Below the pieces are notes generated by a model. That model did not search any database. It was not told the DNA's origin and saw nothing but the letters and a program-made list of their open reading frames with translations. This document shows positions 15,377 to 23,785 of a stretch of 40,935 nucleotides of DNA, in pieces; positions within the stretch are counted from its first letter, which is position 1; the number at the start of each line of letters is the position of its first letter. The stretch spans positions 1 to 40,935 of the forward strand of contig JUEP01000017.1 of the NCBI GenBank assembly GCA_000817105.1, in the 5' to 3' direction. This DNA is from a marine actinobacterium MedAcidi-G3. Lineage in GTDB: Bacteria > Actinomycetota > Acidimicrobiia > Acidimicrobiales > Poriferisodalaceae. The position numbers and the translations under genes are program-made.

Positions 15377-16108
15377 CTAATCAGACAACTCGGAGTTAGT
15401 GGGTTCGCTGCTCGGGTCATACACGTTCGGAACACCACACACTGACTGAGCACGATCAAACAGTGACTGAATCTCCTCACGAAGTTTTTCCGTCGTCTCG
15501 CGGACATCGTTCCTAGAAAGTCGCCCCTTCTCGTTAAGTGGTGGTGGCTCTAACGGCTCCCCGATGATCACGTGGATACGTTTTGGGTACATAAACTTCG
15601 CACCGCGAGGCATGGCTGCAGCGGTCCCACCAATTCCTACAGGGACTATTGGTACTTGCGTCTTCGCTGCCAAATACGCGGCGCCATCAAACAATGGAAA
15701 TATTCGAGGTCCGTCCTTTCGTTCCCCTTCAGGAAACGCCACTACCGGGTCATTACCACCTTCAAGAACCCTCAAAGCAGTCATAAGGGCTGCGCGGTCC
15801 GCGCTCCCTCTGCTAACAGGGAAACATCCAATCGTTGTAAAAAGCCAGCCGAAAAAACGATTTTTCCAGACTGACTCCTTACCCATGAACCGCAGCCGCC
15901 GAGGAATACAAGCCTGCAGCGGAGTATCAATGTAGCTGCGATGGTTTGGGGCCCAGACGCAAGCACCATCAGGGATATTCTCAGCGCCCTCAACCGTAAT
16001 TCGATTCCATATTTTAAATACTCCCCAAAGCAAGTATTTGAGGAGACGGTAAGCAAGAAGGTTGTACCAACGTGTCCTCTGCTCTAACACCAAACTGCTA
16101 TCAGACAT
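15377..16108 (-). CDS. plsC: 1-acyl-sn-glycerol-3-phosphate acyltransferase (PlsC family)
   Basis: This 243-residue membrane-associated acyltransferase probably makes phosphatidic acid by acylating lysophosphatidic acid. The catalytic HX4D box is NHRSYID, followed by KESVWKNRFFGWLF, the glycerol-phosphate-binding motif VVAFPEGERKDG, and VPIVPVGIGG. One hydrophobic segment (YRLLKYLLWGVFKIW) near the N-terminus probably anchors it. The start ATG 16108 overlaps the aroA-cmk stop as TGATG, with GGAGG four bases upstream. The C-terminal 30 residues are poorly conserved in type. A cmk-plsC linkage is common in bacteria. Confidence 0.9.
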   Translation of the reverse strand: MSDSSLVLEQRTRWYNLLAYRLLKYLLWGVFKIWNRITVEGAENIPDGACVWAPNHRSYIDTPLQACIPRRLRFMGKESVWKNRFFGWLFTTIGCFPVSRGSADRAALMTALRVLEGGNDPVVAFPEGERKDGPRIFPLFDGAAYLAAKTQVPIVPVGIGGTAAAMPRGAKFMYPKRIHVIIGEPLEPPPLNEKGRLSRNDVRETTEKLREEIQSLFDRAQSVCGVPNVYDPSSEPTNSELSD

Positions 16109-18054
16109 CAACCCTCCACCCTTGAACGAAACATCTCGGCAAGCTCTCCCACAACATCTTCAATAGCCATATTGCTTGTGTCGAAAATAACGGCACCAGG
16201 CGCGACTTCTAAAGGAGAATCATCACGTGTCGAATCTACGTGGTCTCTTCGTTGTAAATCCTTTAGTACATCTTCGAACGTTTGACCTTCAGTTTCTCGG
16301 AAACGCCGCTCTGCACGTATCGGGAGATCTGCTGTTAAGAAGACCTTGAAAACTGCATCTGGAAAAACCTGAGTCCCAATATCTCGCCCTTCCATTACCC
16401 CGCCCCCCAATTCAGTAGCCCACTGGCGTTGAAGCGGAACAAGTATTCGTCGAACTTCTCGGTTAGCTGCGACCACGCTTACCAACTGACTTACTTCAGC
16501 GCTCCTAATCTCATCCGTAGCGTCAACGCCATCCACAATAATTTTTTCGCCGATGCTGATCTCTGCTGTCTTAGCTAACTCTGCTATCGCGCTTGCGTCT
16601 GAGAACTCAAGCTCTTGCCGGAAAGCAGCCACCGCTACGGCGCGATACATCGCTCCGGTATCAAAGTGCGGAAGATTGAGCTCCGCTGCCAATGCCCTTG
16701 CAACCGTTGACTTACCCGAACCAGCGGGGCCATCAATAGCCGCCACCCCGACGACGTCTGTCGACGGCGCTGCCCTAGGCCGCAAATCCTCGAGTACCGA
16801 AAAGAAATCTGGAAACGTTTTCGAGACACAAGCCGAATTTCTAATCTCGATTCGCGGCACGCGAAGTCCAAGCAACGCCATTGACATCGCCATCCGGTGA
16901 TCGTCGTAGGTATCGATGCTCGCTCCCGTCAGTCGCCACGTATTGGGCTTGATTATTAGACCGTCTGACATTTCAATGGCTTCGACCCCACACTTCATGA
17001 GCTCTGTGACAATCGCCCGGATCCGGTCTGTCTCCTTTGCCCTAATGAATCCGATCCCTTTGATTTCAACTTCGGACTCGGCGAAAGCCGCTACTGCCGC
17101 CAAAGTTTGTGCAGTGTCAGAAAAATTTCCAAGATCGAAGGTGCCTCCGCTAAGTCGGTCACCCTGGACCTCTATCCAATCGGGACCCCAAGTAACCTGC
17201 GCCCCGAGTTCTTCGAGCACATCCACGAACTGAATATCCCCTTGCCAACTGTTTCGATGCAAACCTTTAACCCTAATATTCCCCTGGGTGATCGCAGATG
17301 CAGCGAAAAAGTATGATGCGGCCGACGCGTCCGGCTCAATCATCATGTCTGTCGAACTGTATTGCCCCTCTGTAATTCGATAGACCGAATCGCCGTCCTC
17401 TTCGACCACGACTCCGAACTTCTTCATAACCTCAATAGTTAAATCTAGATAGGGGCGACTTACGGGAGTGTCTGTTAACTCAACTGTGAGACCTCCTTCG
17501 AAAAGAGGCGCTGCCAACATCAGGCCACTTACGAATTGACTACTGTTCGCTGCGGAAATTTTGATCTTTCCACCCTCTAGCCCACTAGCGATAATTTCGA
17601 TAGGTAGCTCGTCAGAACCACCTAACTCATTGAGAGTGCCTCCGAGAGACCGCAACGCTTGCATCTGTTCACCGAATGGTCGAGAACGCAGCTGCTCACT
17701 CCCATCTAAAACCACCTTGCCTTTTCCTGCTAAAAGAACTGGCAGCAAAAAGCGCGAGGTCGTTCCAGAGGAGCGACAATCAATAGTTAACTCTTCAAAG
17801 TTAAGAGCCCCGCCAATGCCTGTTACTTCAAGACTCGCATTATGGCGATCTATTCGGACGTCGCATCCTAAAGACATGACCGCTTCCAACATTGCTGCAG
17901 TGTCATCAGCAAAAAGAACACCCGACAATCGACTAGTTCCTTCAGCAAGAGCGGCACACAACAATGCCCGGTTCGTCTGACTTTTTGATCCGGGGACCGC
18001 TGGAACCCCGTTCATTGGACCTCCGACAGGTCTGACTACTAGTGCCTGAGTCAT
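16108..18054 (-). CDS. aroA-cmk: Fused EPSP synthase (AroA) and cytidylate kinase (Cmk)
   Basis: One 648-residue reading frame joins two enzymes. Residues about 1-425 are 3-phosphoshikimate 1-carboxyvinyltransferase of the shikimate pathway, with VPGSKSQTNRALLCAAL, SSGTTSRFLLPVLL, SNFSDTAQT-like NFSDTAQTLAAVAAF and YDDHRMAMSMALLGLR. Residues about 432-648 are cytidylate kinase, with AIDGPAGSGKSTVARALA (Walker A near 441), DTGAMYRAVAV and MEGRDIGTQVFPDA. The linker is only a few residues (RPRAAPSTDVVG). There is no stop or frameshift between the halves. The start overlaps the tyrA stop as ATGA and the end overlaps plsC. The fusion joins aromatic and pyrimidine metabolism physically but probably not chemically. 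Confidence 0.95.
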   Translation of the reverse strand: MTQALVVRPVGGPMNGVPAVPGSKSQTNRALLCAALAEGTSRLSGVLFADDTAAMLEAVMSLGCDVRIDRHNASLEVTGIGGALNFEELTIDCRSSGTTSRFLLPVLLAGKGKVVLDGSEQLRSRPFGEQMQALRSLGGTLNELGGSDELPIEIIASGLEGGKIKISAANSSQFVSGLMLAAPLFEGGLTVELTDTPVSRPYLDLTIEVMKKFGVVVEEDGDSVYRITEGQYSSTDMMIEPDASAASYFFAASAITQGNIRVKGLHRNSWQGDIQFVDVLEELGAQVTWGPDWIEVQGDRLSGGTFDLGNFSDTAQTLAAVAAFAESEVEIKGIGFIRAKETDRIRAIVTELMKCGVEAIEMSDGLIIKPNTWRLTGASIDTYDDHRMAMSMALLGLRVPRIEIRNSACVSKTFPDFFSVLEDLRPRAAPSTDVVGVAAIDGPAGSGKSTVARALAAELNLPHFDTGAMYRAVAVAAFRQELEFSDASAIAELAKTAEISIGEKIIVDGVDATDEIRSAEVSQLVSVVAANREVRRILVPLQRQWATELGGGVMEGRDIGTQVFPDAVFKVFLTADLPIRAERRFRETEGQTFEDVLKDLQRRDHVDSTRDDSPLEVAPGAVIFDTSNMAIEDVVGELAEMFRSRVEG

Positions 18055-19118
18055 GCAAGCTCTCTTGTCGTTGGCTTGTAACCCTGTCCAGCTAGAACTG
18101 CAAGAAATCTTTGGACTTCAGCTCTAGCTACTACGAGGACCAAGACCCCTTCCGCACCTTCGGCGGAGTGAGCTACCTCAATATCGGCGATGTTGACATC
18201 GCAGTCTGCTGCCAGCATCGTGATATTAGCTATTTGACCTTTACGATCAGGTATTGGGATTCTTATTTCGATCAGATCTTGCGGCCTCACATAGCGGGAC
18301 GGAAGATTTGTTCTAGCCCTTCTTGCCTGGGACAACACGGTAGTTAGGCCGTCGCGATCAGCTTCCGCGACAAGGCTACGAACGTTACTAATCCGATCAC
18401 TGAATTCATCCAGCACCGCAACAATGGCCTCGCTATTTTGTTCACAAATATCTAGCCATATTTCCGGGTGACCAGCCGCTATCCGAGTCATATCGCGAAA
18501 GCCGCCAGCTGCCAACCGAAGGAGTGGGGCATCGTCTAACGCTCGGTCATCAGCCAGGCACATAAGACTTGCGGCGGTGAGGTGTGGTACGTGCGAAACG
18601 ATCGCTACCAAAGCGTCGTGGCGTTCTGGAGTCATCGTAACGACATCACAACCCATTGAAGAAAGGACTGTTTGAAGTTGACGGAGCCCTAGGTCGTCTG
18701 TTCCTTCAGTAGGAGTCAGAACCCAAACTGCTCCTTCGAAGATTTGTTGATCAGCACCGTCAACTCCGTCTTGCTCTGAACCAGCCATGGGATGGCCAGG
18801 GACAAATCTAGGGTTATCAATACTGCGAGCGACCATCGCTTTAACACTGCCTGTGTCAGTTACCATGCCCTTTGTCTGTTGCAGAGCATTACGGATTTCT
18901 TTCTCGAGAGCTCCTGCTGGCACTGCTACTACTGTTAACTCGGCCTCGGGATCGATCCCTACTGCGTCAATAACTCCTATTTCTCTTGCTCTTTCAGCTC
19001 GTTGCGCGTCTATGTCGAATCCGGTCACATGCCATCCAGCTTCGCCAAGCGCCAAGGCCACCGAACCACCTATTAGGCCCGTACCTACGATCTGGCCCCG
19101 GCGTGCGTTGTTGTTCAT
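18051..19118 (-). CDS. tyrA: Prephenate dehydrogenase with C-terminal ACT domain
   Basis: This 355-residue NAD(P)-dependent enzyme converts prephenate to 4-hydroxyphenylpyruvate for tyrosine synthesis. The Rossmann motif is QIVGTGLIGGSVALALGEAG near the N-terminus. The catalytic histidine region FVPGHPMAGSEQDGVDGA and the segment VAIVSHVPHLTAASLM are typical. The final 70 residues (LIEIRIPIPDRKGQIANITM, NIADIEVAHS) form an ACT domain, suggesting feedback inhibition by tyrosine. It lies 81 bp downstream of rluB and overlaps aroA-cmk by ATGA, giving a local aromatic amino acid unit. The ATG start has no obvious ribosome binding site. Confidence 0.94.
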   Translation of the reverse strand: MNNNARRGQIVGTGLIGGSVALALGEAGWHVTGFDIDAQRAERAREIGVIDAVGIDPEAELTVVAVPAGALEKEIRNALQQTKGMVTDTGSVKAMVARSIDNPRFVPGHPMAGSEQDGVDGADQQIFEGAVWVLTPTEGTDDLGLRQLQTVLSSMGCDVVTMTPERHDALVAIVSHVPHLTAASLMCLADDRALDDAPLLRLAAGGFRDMTRIAAGHPEIWLDICEQNSEAIVAVLDEFSDRISNVRSLVAEADRDGLTTVLSQARRARTNLPSRYVRPQDLIEIRIPIPDRKGQIANITMLAADCDVNIADIEVAHSAEGAEGVLVLVVARAEVQRFLAVLAGQGYKPTTRELA

Positions 19119-19199
19119 GATTAGGTGAGACCCGTCCGCTCAGAGATAAGTAGTACTAGGGAAATGGTACCGAACGCTTCGACGTACCTTAAAACGAGA

Positions 19200-19919
19200 T
19201 TACGAATTGATTGCTTCCTCGTACAAAGAACGAACCTCATCTCTCGTCATGCTTCTCCACTCACCGGCTGAAAGACTTGAGTCCGTTATCGGGCCTATCC
19301 GGACCCTGACCAACCTCAGAACGGGGTGCCCGACCGCCTCACACATTCTCCGTACTTGGCGATTACGCCCTTCGTGTATCACCAGTCGCAGTAGCCCGTC
19401 CTGTGGCATTGAAACTTCGGCCGGGGATGTCACGCCATCTTCTAGCTTGATTCCTTCCCGCAGGCGCCTAATCGCCGCTGGAGTCGGAACTCCTTGCACA
19501 TGCGCTAAATATTCTTTTGGAACCCCAAAACTTGGGTGAGTTAGCCGTTGAGTCAAATCACCATCATTAGTCAAAATGATTAGGCCTTCGCTGTCGGCGT
19601 CGAGTCGCCCCACTGGAAATATTCTTGCTTCGGATGAGACTAAATCAACGACAGTTTCTCTTCCCTCTGGATCGCTCGCTGTCGACACAACTGTCCGGGG
19701 TTTATGCAGCAAGTAATGAACCAGATTTGGGTCTCTGAGAACTGGGACGCCATCGAGTTCTATTCGGTCGAGTTCTTTGGCTTTATCGCCAAGAGTGGCA
19801 ACTTTGCCGTTAATCGTTACTCGCCCTGAGCTAATCAAATCTTCACTTACTCGCCTACTAGCTACCCCTGATCGTGCCAGAACCTTCTGGAGTCGTTCCC
19901 GTGACTCCTCGCCGGTCAC
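19200..19919 (-). CDS. rluB: 23S rRNA pseudouridine synthase (RluB/RsuA family)
   Basis: This 239-residue enzyme isomerises a specific uridine in ribosomal RNA. An S4 RNA-binding domain occupies the start (RLQKVLARSGVASRRVSEDLI), followed by the RsuA-type catalytic core with PVGRLDADSEGLIILTNDGD, where the first Asp after RL is the nucleophile, and VIHEGRNRQVRRMCEAVGHP. The neighbourhood (scpA-scpB-rluB) is the classic position of rluB in Gram-positive bacteria. GTG 19919 overlaps the scpB stop as GTGA. The precise target uridine is inferred from family, not shown. Confidence 0.93.
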   Translation of the reverse strand: MTGEESRERLQKVLARSGVASRRVSEDLISSGRVTINGKVATLGDKAKELDRIELDGVPVLRDPNLVHYLLHKPRTVVSTASDPEGRETVVDLVSSEARIFPVGRLDADSEGLIILTNDGDLTQRLTHPSFGVPKEYLAHVQGVPTPAAIRRLREGIKLEDGVTSPAEVSMPQDGLLRLVIHEGRNRQVRRMCEAVGHPVLRLVRVRIGPITDSSLSAGEWRSMTRDEVRSLYEEAINS

Positions 19920-20656
19920 GTTGGGGGGCTCAAATCCTCTGAGGTGCTTTCGGGCTTATCGTCGGCGGAACCTTGCTCACCTCCGCGCAACACCACCTCT
20001 AAAGTCTCCACGACGTCCGCGTCTGGAACAAAGTCGCTGAGATTAGGCAGCTCTTTCAAGCTGTTGATACCAATCCGTTCAAGAAACAGTGTCGTTGTGC
20101 CGTACATGGCCGCGTTCCCAGGACCACTGTCGCGCCCCACCTCAGTTATGTAGCCGCGTTGTTGCAAGGTTCTCACGACCCCATCGACATTAACTCCGCG
20201 TATAGACGCTATCTGTGCTCTAGAAACAGGCTGCTTGTAGGCGATTATCGACAAAGTTTCCAAAGCAGCGGTTGACAGTCGCGTCGTTTGGCCTTCTAGG
20301 ACGAATCGCTCTACATAAGGAGCTTGAGCCTCAGATGTCTGAAACCGAAAGCCTCCGGCGACTTGAGCAATAGTAAAACCACGCTCCTCCTGAGCGTAAC
20401 TATCAGCTAAGTACCCACATAGCGCTTCAACCGTGTCGACGCTTACTTCTAATAACTGTGCCAGGACGTTTGGTGCAACTGGGTCCGATGCAACAATCAG
20501 GATTGCTTCAAGCGCAGCTCTAACGTCAGCGGGAACAAGAGTCGGGTCAAAGTCAGCGAACTCGACGTTTGAAAGTTCGCTTTCTATCAGAGAAGCTTCA
20601 GTTTCCAGTTGGGCGGCCAGAACTTCAAAAGTGTCCGCGTCTTCGTCACCCGTCAT
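19916..20656 (-). CDS. scpB: Segregation and condensation protein B
   Basis: ScpB is the winged-helix partner of ScpA and SMC in the bacterial condensin that organises replicated chromosomes. Core segments are VRAALEAILIVASDPV, RGFTIAQVAGGFRFQT, LSTAALETLSIIAYKQPVSR and IRGVNVDGVVRTLQQRGY. The C-terminal 45 residues are acidic and low complexity. I start it at ATG 20656, inside the end of scpA, because GGGGGA lies four bases upstream; a longer frame from 20725 adds residues without ScpB character. It overlaps scpA by 11 bp and rluB by 4 bp. The product is about 246 residues. Confidence 0.93.
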   Translation of the reverse strand: MTGDEDADTFEVLAAQLETEASLIESELSNVEFADFDPTLVPADVRAALEAILIVASDPVAPNVLAQLLEVSVDTVEALCGYLADSYAQEERGFTIAQVAGGFRFQTSEAQAPYVERFVLEGQTTRLSTAALETLSIIAYKQPVSRAQIASIRGVNVDGVVRTLQQRGYITEVGRDSGPGNAAMYGTTTLFLERIGINSLKELPNLSDFVPDADVVETLEVVLRGGEQGSADDKPESTSEDLSPPT

Positions 20657-21455
20657 AAGTTCCCCCACCCAACGGAACCAATAACTCTGATTCGCTTCCG
20701 GTCCAAGTGAGTGTGATATCTCCAAACCGTTCGCTTTGGTCTATCTCAATATGGCCTTGTTTAAACAACTCGAGAATCGCCAAGAACCGAACGACAACCT
20801 CGATGCGATCGACCAATCCTCCGGTTAGATGTTTGAAACTTGCTTTCCCGAGTGCTGGAAGTTCATCAATAATTTCGAACATAGCATCGCTGACCGAGGT
20901 CGTAATAGGAGCTACGTGACCTAAATCCACTTTGGTAACGGTGGCTGGTGTCAACGCTCGCACTAGAGCCATCGCTAGATCATCGGTAGTAATTCCAATT
21001 AGTAGATCTGGCGCCAAAGACAGGAATTTTTCATCAGGTCCTGCCGTTCGAGGATAACTAAGTGCAGCACTCAGACTCATTTCTCGCATTACTAATGCTG
21101 CTGTCTTAAAGGTTTTACATTCCAAAAGCCGCGACAAGAGTAGGTCTCGTTCTTCCCACAAACCCAGTTCTTCATCGAGGTCCCCATCGTTGCGATCTGG
21201 CAACAGTCGCCTGGTCTTCAACTCCACCAACGTGGCCGCAATTAGCAAAAACTCTGTCGCAAGCTCTAGGTCAACACCGGGGGTATCCGAATTAGAGTGA
21301 CCCTCGATCCTGATGATCCTGTCCATCTCTTCCAAGTAGGCGTCGACGATATTGGTTAAAGACACCTCGTAAATATCAACCTCTTGGTCCAAAATAAGTC
21401 GAAGCAGCACATCGAATGGACCCTCGAACACCTTTGTCTGCACCTCATAAGACAT
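20646..21455 (-). CDS. scpA: Segregation and condensation protein A
   Basis: ScpA is the kleisin that bridges SMC heads in bacterial condensin. The 269-residue product starts YEVQTKVFEGPFDVLLRLIL, the hallmark N-terminal SMC-neck-binding helix, and continues DIYEVSLTNIVDAYLEEMD and ATEFLLIAATLVELKTRRLLP. The C-terminal winged helix contains VVRFLAILELFKQGHIEIDQ. ATG 21455 is chosen over GTG 21494 because homology begins there and TATCGT lies six bases upstream, matching the leaderless promoter pattern seen at other genes here. A parA-like gene that precedes scpA in mycobacteria is absent; trpS lies divergently instead. Confidence 0.94.
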   Translation of the reverse strand: MSYEVQTKVFEGPFDVLLRLILDQEVDIYEVSLTNIVDAYLEEMDRIIRIEGHSNSDTPGVDLELATEFLLIAATLVELKTRRLLPDRNDGDLDEELGLWEERDLLLSRLLECKTFKTAALVMREMSLSAALSYPRTAGPDEKFLSLAPDLLIGITTDDLAMALVRALTPATVTKVDLGHVAPITTSVSDAMFEIIDELPALGKASFKHLTGGLVDRIEVVVRFLAILELFKQGHIEIDQSERFGDITLTWTGSESELLVPLGGGTYDG

Positions 21456-21461
21456 GCCATC

Positions 21462-21569
21462 ACGATAGCGGAGCAAATGACATCGATGTAACACGCTGGA
21501 ACCCTCTTTTGGGCCTTCTGAGCTGTTCCGTTCTTTCGATGCGGTTTAGGCCTCCGACTGATGTACCGT
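21462..21569. promoter_or_regulatory. Divergent leaderless-type promoters for scpA and trpS
   Basis: TATCGT on minus (21462-21467) ends six bases before the scpA ATG. TACCGT on plus (21564-21569) ends seven bases before the trpS ATG. Neither start has a clear Shine-Dalgarno sequence. Both hexamers fit TANC(C/G)T, as at mutA, meaB, ispH and the DUF512 remnant. Confidence 0.45.
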
Positions 21570-21576
21570 CAATTCA

Positions 21577-22575
21577 ATGACGAGAGTGTTATCTGGCATT
21601 CAACCGACGGGTGACATCCACCTCGGTAACTATCTTGGTGCTCTTCGCCAGTGGGCAGTGGATCAGCACGAACACGACAGTTTCTACTGTGCTGTAGACC
21701 TTCACGCAGTTACCGTTCAACAAAATCCAGAAGAGCTACGATCAAAAACTCTCGAAACTATGGCCACCCTAGTTGCAGTGGGTTTAGACCCAGAAGTTTG
21801 CACTTTGTTCGTCCAAAGCCATGTCCCCTACCACACTGAACTGTCATGGCTTCTCGAATGCACTGTTTCGTTTGGTGAGCTCCGGAGGATGACTCAATTC
21901 AAAGATAAATCGACGAAACAAGGTGATGCTGGCCAAGAGCACGTGTCTGCAGGCCTATTCACCTACCCCGCTTTAATGGCAGCTGACATTTTAATTTATG
22001 ACGCCGATAGGGTCCCGGTCGGCGACGACCAACGGCAACATCTTGAACTCACTCGAGACATTGCAGAGCGGTTCAACTCTCGCTACGGAGAAACTTTAGT
22101 TTTGCCATCAGCCGCTATCCCGAAGATCGCTGCACGTGTTATGGATCTACAGGAACCGACCAACAAAATGTCTAAATCGACAGACTCATCGGCCGGTGCA
22201 GTCGGCATTTTCGAGGACACAAACTCCATCTCGAAGAAGTTCAAGCGAGCAGTTACAGATTCAGACAACGAGGTGAGGTTTGACTTCAACACCAAACCTG
22301 GTGTCTCGAATCTGTTATCTATCCTTGGCGCGGCGACGGATCGTGACCCTGAAACTCTCGCAGATCAATATAGTCAATATGGGCCATTGAAATCGGATGC
22401 TGCCGATGCGGTGATCAGCGTTCTGGAGCCCGTCCAAAGACGTCGCTCAGAATTGCTGGCCGATCCAGCCGAGTTGGACCGAATCATTGCTCAAGGAGCT
22501 AACAAAGCTTCTGAAGTTGCATCTGGGACGGTCCAACGTGCGAAAAACGCCATGGGATTTTTAGCTCTGAACTAG
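21577..22575 (+). CDS. trpS: Tryptophanyl-tRNA synthetase
   Basis: This 332-residue class I synthetase charges tRNA-Trp in the cytosol. It opens VLSGIQPTGDIHLGNYLGAL, with the HIGH motif in the form HLGN. The KMSKS loop appears as EPTNKMSKSTDSSAG, and QLLF-type residues in YPALMAADILIYDADRVPVG and DDQRQHLELTRDIA are family hallmarks. The length is typical. The start is supported by the TACCGT box seven bases upstream. It is the only plus-strand gene between 15367 and the right edge, interrupting two long minus-strand runs. Its stop codon lies inside a terminator-like stem. Confidence 0.97.
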   Translation: MTRVLSGIQPTGDIHLGNYLGALRQWAVDQHEHDSFYCAVDLHAVTVQQNPEELRSKTLETMATLVAVGLDPEVCTLFVQSHVPYHTELSWLLECTVSFGELRRMTQFKDKSTKQGDAGQEHVSAGLFTYPALMAADILIYDADRVPVGDDQRQHLELTRDIAERFNSRYGETLVLPSAAIPKIAARVMDLQEPTNKMSKSTDSSAGAVGIFEDTNSISKKFKRAVTDSDNEVRFDFNTKPGVSNLLSILGAATDRDPETLADQYSQYGPLKSDAADAVISVLEPVQRRRSELLADPAELDRIIAQGANKASEVASGTVQRAKNAMGFLALN

Positions 22576-22592
22576 CGGCAGTAGCCCGCTAG
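22572..22592. terminator. Hairpin between convergent trpS and the following membrane protein gene
   Basis: CTAGCGG (22572-22578) pairs perfectly with CCGCTAG (22586-22592) around a seven-base loop. The trpS stop TAG (22573-22575) is inside the left arm, and the opposing gene ends two bases beyond the right arm. It can serve both strands. A short U-rich stretch (CUUAGAUUU) follows on plus. Confidence 0.6.
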
Positions 22593-22593
22593 C

Positions 22594-23232
22594 TTAGATT
22601 TGAGTTCGACCTTCGTTTTTGATTTTTCCTCCCCGAAAGACTGATACGGCGGGAACATTCGAAGTGGTTTCAGCGGATCGCCATCGTCTAAACCCGAAAA
22701 CGAAGACCGCAGCGCCAGCAACTGTCACCAGAGTTCCTGCTTCTGCCGTCACACCCGCCACACCAGAACCAAGAAAAATAACGGCGAAACCTACCGCCAT
22801 TGTGCGCACATGCCGATTAGAGAGACGCAACGGTGGCCGCTTATTGATATTTCGTTCTTCGATAGTTTCAATCCTGCCGTTCTCGATTCGGTAAACAAGC
22901 AAGGCAACTTCTTCAACAGAAAGATCAGGAGCTACTTTCGCTACTGCGCAGTCTTCCGCAGCCCGAACCGCTGTCTCTATATCTTGAGGGGCCGGAGCAC
23001 CGCTAGCTACCCGCTCCGCAGCTTCCGGGTCTCTTCCGATTAGCCAATCGCGAAATGAAACTAGCGCTCGATCTATCATCAACCGCTGTTCTTTGGAAAG
23101 CTGACCTCGAGCCTTCTGTCTCGCTCTGGAAATTTCCTCATTCACTGACTCTAATTTGAACGTCCCAACTCGGTCTCCGTAAGTGGTGAGGATCACTTCC
23201 TTAAGCTCTTCGGTTATTTTTGTCGATTCCAT
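22594..23232 (-). CDS. Uncharacterised protein with two C-terminal membrane segments
   Basis: I do not recognise this 212-residue protein. The first 145 residues are charged and mostly helical (TEELKEVILTTYGDRVGTF, EISRARQKARGQLSKEQRLM), with a segment reading VEEVALLVYRIENGRIETIE. Two hydrophobic helices follow (VRTMAVGFAVIFLGSGVAGV and LVTVAGAAVFVFGFRRW). The pattern suggests a cytoplasmic N-terminal domain anchored by a hairpin. It starts 9 bp after the HD-domain gene and is the last gene of the long minus-strand run ending at trpS. No function is assigned. Confidence 0.7.
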   Translation of the reverse strand: MESTKITEELKEVILTTYGDRVGTFKLESVNEEISRARQKARGQLSKEQRLMIDRALVSFRDWLIGRDPEAAERVASGAPAPQDIETAVRAAEDCAVAKVAPDLSVEEVALLVYRIENGRIETIEERNINKRPPLRLSNRHVRTMAVGFAVIFLGSGVAGVTAEAGTLVTVAGAAVFVFGFRRWRSAETTSNVPAVSVFRGGKIKNEGRTQI

Positions 23233-23241
23233 ACAACCTTC

Positions 23242-23766
23242 TTACACTGCCAAATAGTCTGCGCGCACGAGTACTTCTCCTCGACGTTCATCAACTGTCC
23301 ATTTGTCTTTTCGTAAGTGATGCTCGGCTGCCCAACGAACCACAAATTCGTCACTTCCAGCACCTTCGAGCAAATCGGCTCCAAGGCGCGGGTAATTGAG
23401 AAAGGATTTTAGGTTGGAGAAGAAGGACCTACGCAGAGCCAATCGGTTGAGAAGTTCAGCTGAAATGATTGGCTTCGCAACATATGCAGCTATTCGCGTG
23501 GCGACACCCGACCGCACAGCGACCTTTCCTACATCATGTAAAAGGCCTGCAGCCAACACTGTCTCATCTCCAGGTAGTTCCTTCAGAACTCTCTTAGCGA
23601 CCAAAATTGAGTGGAGCCGGTCCGCTGAAGACATTTGAACCCAAAGCTCAAATTCTCGATCCGAGAGTTGCTGCCTCACCCAATCCAAGTCGTCTTGTTC
23701 GGGTGCTTTCGCTGTCAAAGTGAAAACGAAACGACTTACAAGATGACGCAAACGATTCCTAGACAC
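23242..23766 (-). CDS. HD-domain protein, probable metal-dependent phosphohydrolase of unknown substrate
   Basis: This protein of about 174 residues contains an HD fold: H52 in SADRLHSILVAKRVL, H77-D78 in LAAGLLHDVGKVAVRSG, and AAEHH near the end. Helical segments between them (PIISAELLNRLALRR, LNYPRLGADLLEGAG) are typical of HD hydrolases that act on nucleotides or phosphorylated messengers. I use GTG 23766, 19 bases after the xerD stop; the open frame extends upstream into xerD but that part has no family character. The ribosome binding site is weak. The substrate is unknown, and a link with recombination is only positional. Confidence 0.75.
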   Translation of the reverse strand: MSRNRLRHLVSRFVFTLTAKAPEQDDLDWVRQQLSDREFELWVQMSSADRLHSILVAKRVLKELPGDETVLAAGLLHDVGKVAVRSGVATRIAAYVAKPIISAELLNRLALRRSFFSNLKSFLNYPRLGADLLEGAGSDEFVVRWAAEHHLRKDKWTVDERRGEVLVRADYLAV

Positions 23767-23785
23767 AACAGTGAACTTACCTGTC

